A DNA stretch of 62,721 bases. Source: Lysobacterales bacterium (GTDB taxonomy: Bacteria; Pseudomonadota; Gammaproteobacteria; Xanthomonadales; SZUA-36). The stretch lies in NCBI GenBank assembly GCA_013001885.1, contig JABDLD010000049.1, forward strand, positions 1 through 62,721. The letters run 5' to 3'. A program made the translations under genes and the position numbers. This document shows, one piece after another, positions 56,248 through 62,721 of the stretch (position 1 is its first letter; each line of letters starts with the position of its first letter). Below the pieces are notes generated by a model. It searched no databases. It saw nothing but the letters and a program-made list of their open reading frames with translations, and was not told the origin of the DNA.

Positions 56248-58758
56248 ATGGCAGCACAGGCAGAACACGTTTTTCCAGATGGGACCATCACTTCCCTGGC
56301 CGAAGTTGGATTCGACGAGGATGATTGGGGGGTCGGCGTTTCCGGAGTCGTTGAAAACCCGTCCCCGTTTCCGAGGGTCAACCGCCTGAGGAACTGGTTC
56401 CTCGATGAACAACCCTGGACCCTGGATGCCGAACGCGCCCTGCTGGTCACAGAGGCATACCAGAAACATGAAAACGAACCGCAGGTAATCAAGGTAGCCC
56501 AAGCGCTGGCGCACGTTCTGCGCAACGTCAGCCTGGAAATCACGGAAAATCAGCTGTTGCTCGGTAACGGCGCCGCGCCGCCGAAGGCCTGCGCCATTTT
56601 CCCGGAATTCTCCTATGAGTGGATCGCCACTGAACTCCAGGAAATGCCGATTAGAGAACGGCCACACAACATTTACGATTACGACGACGAAACCCAAAAT
56701 ATGCTACTCGGGATCGCCGACTACTGGAAAGGCAAGACCCTTTCCGACAGTATGCTGGGCCGCCTTTCAGCGGACGAGATGAAAGGCGACTTCATGGGCA
56801 TCATGCTGTATTCGACCAGCCTTTATCATGTCGCCGGCGTGGGCCACCTGGTCCCCGATTTCGATACGGTATTGAAGAACGGGTTCGCTGGCCTGAAGCA
56901 GCGGGTCGAATCGTTCCTCGGCGCGATCCAGGACAATGACCCCGAAAGCGAGGAAAAAAGGACTTTTTACCGCGCTCAGCTGATCAGCCTCGAGGCGGCC
57001 TCCGATTACATCAGACGCTATGGCCGGCTGGCTCTGGACCAGGCAGCGACCGCAACCGGAGCGCGCAGAGAGGAATTATTGCAAATGGCCGGGAACTGCG
57101 CGTGGATTGCCGACAATCCGCCGCAAAATTTTTGGCAGGCGCTGCAGCTGGTGCATTTTGTGTGGAGCCTGATCGTGATCGAGTCCAACGGCCACTCGGT
57201 ATCCGTCGGACGGCTCGACCAGACGCTGCTTTCCTATTTCGAGGCGGACCTGGCCAGCGGCACAGCCAGCCGGGAATTCATGCAGGAACTGATCGAGTGT
57301 TATGCCGTTTTGTCGTCTTGCTTCATGAAGTTGCGTGACTGGATGACCACGCAGGCCAACAGCGGCCGCAGCCTGGGCGGCATGACCCTGACCCTGGGCG
57401 GTGTCCATGCCGATGGCACGGATGCGTCCAACGAACTTTCCGGCATGTTCCTGAACATGGTCGCACATACCCGGATGGGCACGCCATGGACCGCAGTTCG
57501 CCTGCATGAGGATACGGCGGAATGGTTTACCCGCAAGACGGCCAAGGCCATGCGGATGGGTACCGGCGAGCCGAAAATTTTCAGCGACCGGGTCATTATC
57601 CCCGCCATGCAGAACCGTGGAATCAGCGAGGAAGACGCCCGCAACTACGCGATCGTTGGTTGCGTCGAAATGAGCGTGCCGGGACGAGAATACGGCTGGC
57701 ACGATTCATCTTATTTCAGTATCGCCCGTGTTTTGGAACTGGCTCTCAATGACGGTTATGCACTGGGGCGGGAAGAACTTGGCAGGCTGGGTCCGTCGAC
57801 CGGTCAGCTCGAGGACTTCAGTTCTTTCGGGGACGTCGAGTCCGCGTATGAGGAACAGATGAAGTACTGGGTAGAAATGCATGCCTGCAGCACCGATGTC
57901 ATGGACAACGTGCATCGAGAACTGAAGCCACTGCCCTACCTTTCCCTGCTGATCGAAGGCTGCACCGAGAGCGGGCGCGACGTCAACACTGGCGCAGCAC
58001 CATACAATTTCACCGGACCCCAGGGCAGCGGCGTGGGTACGGTAGCCGACAGCCTGGCGGTGATCAAGCAACTGGTGTTCGAGGAGAAGAAAGTCAGCGC
58101 CAGGGAATTGCAGGGAGCCTTAAAGGCCAATTGGGAAGGTCACGAGGCCTTGTACCACCTGGTCAACAGCGACAAGGTTCACCAGTATGGCAACGACGAC
58201 GACTATGCCGACGAGTTGGCCCGCTACGCGACGGATGTTTACTGCGACGAGGTGGAAGGAAGACCCAACCCCCGCGGCGGCGTATACCAGCCGGGTGTCT
58301 ACACGGTCTCCGCCAACGTGCCTTTTGGCTGGGTGCAGGCGGCGACGCCGGACGGGCGAAAGGCGACGGAACCGCTTTCCGACTGTCTCGGACCGGTGCA
58401 CACCTGTGTCGCTTCGCATGACCGGAAAGGACCCACTGCGGTGATCAGGTCAGCCGCCAAGCTGAACCAGGAGCGCATGTCCAACGGAACGCTGCTGAAC
58501 CTGCGCTTTTGCCCGAGCTCACTTTCCGGCGAAAGCGGTGTAGACAACCTGATCGCGCTGGAAAAAGCCTATTTCAAAAAAGGTCAGCACATGCAACTCA
58601 ATGTCATCGGCCGCGAACTGCTGGAGGATGCTTACAGGCACCCCGAAAAATACCGTGGCTTGATGGTGCGGGTGGCCGGCTACAGCGCACTTTGGTGCGA
58701 ACTGGATGACGGGCTTCGGAAGGACATCATGAACCGCACTGAGATGTCTTTCGATTGA
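56248..58758 (+). CDS. Glycyl radical enzyme, dehydratase/lyase-like, substrate unknown
   Basis: 836 residues; GGAGA 8 nt before the ATG at 56248 decides the start. The radical site Gly811 is in MVRVAGYSALW near the C-terminus. The active-site loop is VGCVEMSVPGREYGWHDSSY: Cys472, Glu474, His485, Asp486. GCVE plus GWHD is the pattern of the eliminating branch (glycerol/propanediol dehydratase, choline lyase, isethionate lyase) and differs from pyruvate formate-lyase, which has a Cys pair. Pocket residues do not let me pick a substrate. The activase gene is 8 nt downstream. No microcompartment or substrate-transport genes are near. The glycyl radical is oxygen-sensitive, so it works in anoxic conditions. 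Confidence 0.9.
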   Translation: MAAQAEHVFPDGTITSLAEVGFDEDDWGVGVSGVVENPSPFPRVNRLRNWFLDEQPWTLDAERALLVTEAYQKHENEPQVIKVAQALAHVLRNVSLEITENQLLLGNGAAPPKACAIFPEFSYEWIATELQEMPIRERPHNIYDYDDETQNMLLGIADYWKGKTLSDSMLGRLSADEMKGDFMGIMLYSTSLYHVAGVGHLVPDFDTVLKNGFAGLKQRVESFLGAIQDNDPESEEKRTFYRAQLISLEAASDYIRRYGRLALDQAATATGARREELLQMAGNCAWIADNPPQNFWQALQLVHFVWSLIVIESNGHSVSVGRLDQTLLSYFEADLASGTASREFMQELIECYAVLSSCFMKLRDWMTTQANSGRSLGGMTLTLGGVHADGTDASNELSGMFLNMVAHTRMGTPWTAVRLHEDTAEWFTRKTAKAMRMGTGEPKIFSDRVIIPAMQNRGISEEDARNYAIVGCVEMSVPGREYGWHDSSYFSIARVLELALNDGYALGREELGRLGPSTGQLEDFSSFGDVESAYEEQMKYWVEMHACSTDVMDNVHRELKPLPYLSLLIEGCTESGRDVNTGAAPYNFTGPQGSGVGTVADSLAVIKQLVFEEKKVSARELQGALKANWEGHEALYHLVNSDKVHQYGNDDDYADELARYATDVYCDEVEGRPNPRGGVYQPGVYTVSANVPFGWVQAATPDGRKATEPLSDCLGPVHTCVASHDRKGPTAVIRSAAKLNQERMSNGTLLNLRFCPSSLSGESGVDNLIALEKAYFKKGQHMQLNVIGRELLEDAYRHPEKYRGLMVRVAGYSALWCELDDGLRKDIMNRTEMSFD

Positions 58759-58766
58759 GCTGTGTG

Positions 58767-59741
58767 ATGGATACCTACGATCCAGAAACCGCAGGAACCG
58801 TATTCAATATACAGCGGTTCAGCGTCCACGACGGACCCGGCATCCGGACCGTGGTCTTCATCAAAGGCTGTTCCCTCCGCTGCATCTGGTGCAGCAATCC
58901 GGAAAGCATGTCTCGACGCGAGCAGGTCGGGGTTTTCCCCGACCGCTGCATCGGTGTCGACAAGTGTGACGCCTGCCTAAAAGCAGCCCCCGATCCTTCC
59001 GTTCTGACCGTGGAAGACGGCCGGGTCACCGGCCTCAAAAATAAAAATTCACGCGATGGCCTGGCCTGCGCCGCAGTCTGCCCGACCAATGCTCTGAAAG
59101 CCTGGGGCTGGAGGACGACGGTCGCTGAAGTCATGCAGGAAGTGACCGCAGACAGGGAGTTTTACGAGGAGTCCGGCGGAGGCCTGACGTTGTCCGGGGG
59201 TGAAGCCCTGATTCAAAGCGAATTTGCCATTGAGTTGCTCAAGGCTGCCCGGGCCGAGGGAATCAATACCTGCATTGAAACAGCACTCAATTACCCGACC
59301 GAAACCCTCGACGCAGCCCTGCCCTTCATAGACCTGGCCTTCTGTGATCTGAAGCACATGGATCCGGCTGCGCACAAGCGCTTTACAGGTGTAAGCAACA
59401 AGCGGATTTTGCGTAATCTCAGGAAAGTCGTCGAATCGGGAATCCCCGTGGTTATTCGAATCCCCGTGGTGCCGAAACACAATGGCACTGAAGAGAACTT
59501 GCGGGCGACAGCCAGGTTTCTAGCCGACGAGCTGGAAGGCCGGGTGAATCAGGTTCAGTTATTGCCGTTCTACAAAATGGGCGTGGAGAAATACGCCTCA
59601 CTGGGAAAGGCATATCCCATGAACCATTTTAACGCCCCGCCACGCGAGGAGTGGGAGGCGGACATTCGAGATTTTGCCGAGATGATGTGCTCGTTTGGGG
59701 TGCACGCAGTAGCAGGGACGGCTCACAGGATCGGAGCTTAG
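58767..59741 (+). CDS. Glycyl radical enzyme activase (radical SAM)
   Basis: 324 residues. The cluster motif CSLRCIWC (Cys35, Cys39, Cys42) is the radical-SAM CxxxCxxC, and LSGGEAL follows. A ferredoxin-like insert contains Cys61, Cys67, Cys70, Cys101 and Cys105, enough for one auxiliary cluster; many relatives carry two. It abstracts the Gly811 hydrogen of the enzyme encoded just upstream. ATG at 58767 is preferred; TTG/GTG codons 58755-58764 overlap or touch the previous stop. Ends 84 nt from the convergent clpB. Confidence 0.93.
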   Translation: MDTYDPETAGTVFNIQRFSVHDGPGIRTVVFIKGCSLRCIWCSNPESMSRREQVGVFPDRCIGVDKCDACLKAAPDPSVLTVEDGRVTGLKNKNSRDGLACAAVCPTNALKAWGWRTTVAEVMQEVTADREFYEESGGGLTLSGGEALIQSEFAIELLKAARAEGINTCIETALNYPTETLDAALPFIDLAFCDLKHMDPAAHKRFTGVSNKRILRNLRKVVESGIPVVIRIPVVPKHNGTEENLRATARFLADELEGRVNQVQLLPFYKMGVEKYASLGKAYPMNHFNAPPREEWEADIRDFAEMMCSFGVHAVAGTAHRIGA

Positions 59742-59787
59742 CCTGAACGGCAGACACAGCGGTCATCCCGCCCATCAACATGGTGAC

Positions 59788-59813
59788 GCGGATTCCCTGA
59801 GACGGGAACCCGC
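59788..59813. terminator. Hairpin in the activase-clpB convergent gap
   Basis: GCGGATTCCC (59788-59797) pairs with GGGAACCCGC (59804-59813) except for one A-C mismatch, with a 6-nt loop. It lies in the convergent gap and may end transcripts from both sides, though no T run is present. Confidence 0.4.
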
Positions 59814-59825
59814 TCAGCCTGTCAA

Positions 59826-62393
59826 CTAGCGGAAGGCAAACCGCCCTTCCTCCACGTTAACCCTGATCGAATCACCCGGCGTGTAAGCTCCTGACAGGAT
59901 CTTCTGCGCCAGCGGATTTTCAATTTCGTTCTGGATAGCACGTTTCAGCGGACGGGCCCCGTACACGGGATCGAATCCGGCGTCACCGAGCAGACTCAGC
60001 GCCTCGTCGGAAATTTCCAGCTTGAAACCATGCGTTTCCAGGCGTTTTCGCAGGTGTTCGAGCTGGATACCGGCAATCAATTTGATCTGTTCGAGGTCCA
60101 GCGGATGGAACACCACCATGTCGTCGACGCGGTTGATGAACTCGGGCCGGAAGTGCTGCCCTACCACCTCCATCACGGCGGCTTTCATCGCTTCATAACC
60201 TTCCCCCGCCATGGCCTGGATGCGCTGTGAACCCAGGTTTGATGTCATCACGACCACCGTGTTGCGGAAATCCACCGTGCGGCCGTGCCCGTCCGTCAGG
60301 CGGCCGTCGTCCAGCACCTGCAGCAGGATGTTGAATACATCCGGATGGGCTTTTTCGATCTCATCCAGCAGGATCACCGAATATGGCCTGCGCCGGACGG
60401 CCTCGGTCAGGTAGCCGCCTTCCTCGTAACCAACGTATCCGGGAGGCGCGCCGACCAGCCTGGACACCGAGTGCTTCTCCATGAATTCGGACATATCGAT
60501 GCGCACCATGGCCTCTTCCGTATCAAACATGAATCCGGCAAGCGCCTTGCACAATTCGGTTTTACCGACGCCGGTCGGACCCATGAACAGAAAAGAACCG
60601 ATCGGGCGATTGGGATCGGACAGTCCGGCCCGCGAACGCCTGATGGCGTCGGACACGGCGCTGACGGCCTCGTCCTGCCCGATCACACGCGCATGAAGGC
60701 TGTCTTCCATGCGCAGCAGCTTGTCGCGCTCGCCTTCCAGCATGCGAGACACCGGTATCCCGGTCCAGCGCGAAACGACTTCCGCAATCTCATCCTCGGT
60801 CACCTGGGTACGCAGTAACTGGAAATCACCCTGTTCGCCCTTTTCGGCGTCCTCCAGTTGCTTTTCCAACTCGGGTAACTTGCCGTATTGAAGTTCGGAC
60901 ATCCGCGCGAGGTCCTGGGCGCGCATCGCAGTTTCAAGGGCCGCGCGGGTCCGCTCCAGTTCTTCCTTTATGTGGGTCGTTCCCTGGACGGCAGCCTTTT
61001 CAGATTTCCAGATCTCGTTGAGATCGGAGAATTCCCGCTCCATCGCGGCGATATCCGTTTCAAGTTCCTCCAGCCGTTTGATCGACGCCTCGTCCGACTC
61101 TTTCTTCAGCGCTTCACGCTGAATTTTCTGCTGGATCAAACGGCGTTCCAGCCGGTCCAGCGCTTCGGGTTTGGAATCGATCTCCATGCGGATGCGGGAC
61201 GCAGCCTCGTCCATCAGGTCGATGGCTTTGTCCGGTAACTTCCGGTCGCTGATATAGCGGTGTGACAAGGTCGCCGCCGCCACCAGGGCCGGGTCGGTGA
61301 TGTTCACGCCGTGGTGGACTTCGTAGCGCTCTTGCAGCCCGCGGAGAATGGCAATCGTATCTTCAACGGAAGGCTCACCAACGAAAACCTTCTGGAAACG
61401 GCGCTCCAGGGCAGCATCTTTCTCGACATACTGGCGGTACTCATCCAGCGTGGTGGCCCCGATGCAGTGCAGTTCGCCGCGCGCCAGCGCAGGCTTCAGC
61501 ATATTGCCGGCGTCCATTGCGCCCTCGGCCTTGCCGGCCCCAACCATTGTGTGGATCTCGTCGATGAACAGGATGATATTGCCTTCCTGCTTGGCCAGGT
61601 CGTTCAGAACCGCTTTAAGCCGTTCCTCGAACTCACCGCGAAACTTGGCGCCGGCCAGCAAGGAGCCCATGTCCAGGCTCAGCACACGCTTGCCGCGAAT
61701 TCCCTCGGGACATTCGTTGTTGACGATGCGCTGGGCCAGACCTTCCACGATAGCGGTTTTGCCCACGCCCGGTTCACCGATCAGGACCGGGTTGTTCTTG
61801 GTGCGGCGCTGCAAAACCTGGACGCAGCGGCGGATTTCCTCGTCACGCCCGATCACCGGGTCCAGCTTGCTCTGCTCGGCCCGTTCGGTCAGGTCAATGG
61901 TGTATTTTTCCAGCGCCTGGCGGTTTTCCTCGGCATTGGGGTCCACCACCTGCTCTCCGCCACGCATGTCGTCGATGGCCTTCTCAATAGCCTCGCGATT
62001 GGCGCCCGCCTGCTTCAGAATGTCTGCCAGCGCTCCCTTGAGATCAAGTGCCGCCAAAATGAACAGCTCGCTGGCGATGTACTGGTCGCCGCGTTTCTGC
62101 GCCAGCTTGTCGGTCAGGTTCAGCAACTTGATCAGCTCATTGGAGAGGCTGATTTCCCCCTCTGCGCCGCTCACCCGCGGCAGGCTCTCCAGGCGCTCGC
62201 CCAGCTGCGACCGCAACTGGTTGACGCGCACGCCGGAACGGGTCAGCAGGTGCCCGGCCGAACCGCCCTCCTGGTCCAGCAGGGCCACCATCAGGTGAAC
62301 CGGCTCGATCAACTGGTTATCGAGCCCCGTCGCCAGGCTCTGGGCATCCGCCAGTGCCAGCTGGAACTTACTTGTCAGTTTATCCATTCTCAT
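59826..62393 (-). CDS. clpB: Disaggregase ClpB
   Basis: 855 residues. Start [20 protein letters not shown] at 62393 with GAGGA 7 nt upstream. N-domain, first AAA+ ([27 protein letters not shown]), the long coiled-coil middle domain (about 405-525), and second AAA+ ([28 protein letters not shown]). With DnaK it recovers proteins from aggregates; the gene is usually heat-induced. A heat promoter may lie in 62394-62500 but none stands out. Confidence 0.98.
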   Translation of the reverse strand: MRMDKLTSKFQLALADAQSLATGLDNQLIEPVHLMVALLDQEGGSAGHLLTRSGVRVNQLRSQLGERLESLPRVSGAEGEISLSNELIKLLNLTDKLAQKRGDQYIASELFILAALDLKGALADILKQAGANREAIEKAIDDMRGGEQVVDPNAEENRQALEKYTIDLTERAEQSKLDPVIGRDEEIRRCVQVLQRRTKNNPVLIGEPGVGKTAIVEGLAQRIVNNECPEGIRGKRVLSLDMGSLLAGAKFRGEFEERLKAVLNDLAKQEGNIILFIDEIHTMVGAGKAEGAMDAGNMLKPALARGELHCIGATTLDEYRQYVEKDAALERRFQKVFVGEPSVEDTIAILRGLQERYEVHHGVNITDPALVAAATLSHRYISDRKLPDKAIDLMDEAASRIRMEIDSKPEALDRLERRLIQQKIQREALKKESDEASIKRLEELETDIAAMEREFSDLNEIWKSEKAAVQGTTHIKEELERTRAALETAMRAQDLARMSELQYGKLPELEKQLEDAEKGEQGDFQLLRTQVTEDEIAEVVSRWTGIPVSRMLEGERDKLLRMEDSLHARVIGQDEAVSAVSDAIRRSRAGLSDPNRPIGSFLFMGPTGVGKTELCKALAGFMFDTEEAMVRIDMSEFMEKHSVSRLVGAPPGYVGYEEGGYLTEAVRRRPYSVILLDEIEKAHPDVFNILLQVLDDGRLTDGHGRTVDFRNTVVVMTSNLGSQRIQAMAGEGYEAMKAAVMEVVGQHFRPEFINRVDDMVVFHPLDLEQIKLIAGIQLEHLRKRLETHGFKLEISDEALSLLGDAGFDPVYGARPLKRAIQNEIENPLAQKILSGAYTPGDSIRVNVEEGRFAFR

Positions 62394-62516
62394 CGGAATA
62401 TCCTCAAATTCAATACCCATAATTTGAGGGCGACGTCATTGAGAATCAATGAGATGCGGCGCCAACAGGAGCGGAATCATTCACGACTTAGCTGCCCACC
62501 CACCATGGGGTACCAA

Positions 62517-62598
62517 CTGTCCCTGTCCAGGACACGTTCAAGACATCCCTGTTCACTCGTAACACGCTCCCGGCGGTTATGGTCCCGGACAGGGACAG
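62517..62598. repeat. Inverted repeat pair, REP-like, upstream of clpB
   Basis: CTGTCCCTGTCC (62517-62528) and GGACAGGGACAG (62587-62598) are exact inverted copies separated by 58 nt. Their form resembles the paired repeats handled by REP-associated transposases. No other gene is seen in 62394-62721. Confidence 0.45.
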
Positions 62599-62721
62599 CT
62601 GGCGCCCCCGCCACACTCTGCAGGTCATTCTTTTTTGATACCGATGGCTGCAGAGGGGCCGGGGACCCGACTGCCGGACCATCGGCTGTCGGGAACAGCC
62701 GATGAGCGCACAGGGATGTCT

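Noticed and set aside
61311-62705. A 464-codon open frame opposite clpB
   Set aside because: It is antisense to an intact, highly conserved gene and shows no domain.

Overview
The window is about 63 kb of bacterial chromosome with moderately high GC. The run fmdB-aspS-rarD-yebC-ruvCAB-ybgC-tolQRAB-pal-cpoB-queE-queC-tRNA-Lys is a gammaproteobacterial housekeeping order. Tol-Pal, TonB-type uptake, Tat and Sec exported proteins and lipoproteins show a Gram-negative cell. The many exported enzymes and the DUF1800/DUF1501 pair would fit a marine or sediment gammaproteobacterium (Chromatiales, Woeseiales or Xanthomonadales-like). That placement is inference; no rRNA is present to settle it.

Left part (1-11.3 kb): a partial exported sugar dehydrogenase faces away from a Tat-exported DUF1800/DUF1501 pair. 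A sodium:solute symporter, an unrecognised cytosolic protein, a secreted pectinacetylesterase-like esterase, a stand-alone arginine deiminase and a secreted protein made of two copies of one domain follow. From 11.4 to 15.8 kb on the minus strand lie an unusual protein joining two receiver-like domains to a PEP-synthase ATP-grasp domain, and NADP-type glutamate dehydrogenase.

Accessory cluster 16.1-23.7 kb (minus strand): an exported TPR-CHAT caspase-like protease, a small secreted protein, a secreted trypsin-like protease, an ECF sigma factor, a membrane protein in the anti-sigma position, and a membrane-tethered winged-helix regulator. The tight spacing suggests one regulated envelope protease system. 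Next come a decayed patatin fragment, a small orphan gene, a full patatin-like lipase with membrane helices, and a fasciclin protein.

Island 27.8-36.9 kb: the 3' end of the tRNA-Lys gene at 36.9 kb recurs at 27.85 kb and 35.28 kb, each time beside conserved arm-like repeats. This is what tyrosine-recombinase integration into tRNA-Lys leaves behind. No integrase is present. Cargo is a FecI/FecR/TonB-receptor surface-signalling operon headed by a secreted protein, a MarR-hydrolase pair, and a Fic enzyme with its own winged helix and two matching upstream palindromes. One tRNA remnant carries a 78-nt hairpin-rich insertion in its T arm. A scar joining an rpoD fragment to a tRNA-Gly 3' end lies inside the island.

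Core block 36.9-50.1 kb (minus strand): queuosine precursor genes, Tol-Pal, Holliday junction resolution, YebC, AspRS and FmdB, with several 1-14 nt overlaps. Right part (50.2-62.7 kb): an M49-like lipoprotein peptidase, proline synthesis genes proB-proA with a class I glutamine amidotransferase, an AraC-type regulator facing away from a glycyl radical enzyme and its radical-SAM activase, and the disaggregase ClpB. The most promising candidates for undescribed biology are the CHAT/trypsin/ECF cluster, the tRNA-Lys island with its Fic module and structured insertion, and the glycyl radical enzyme of unknown substrate.
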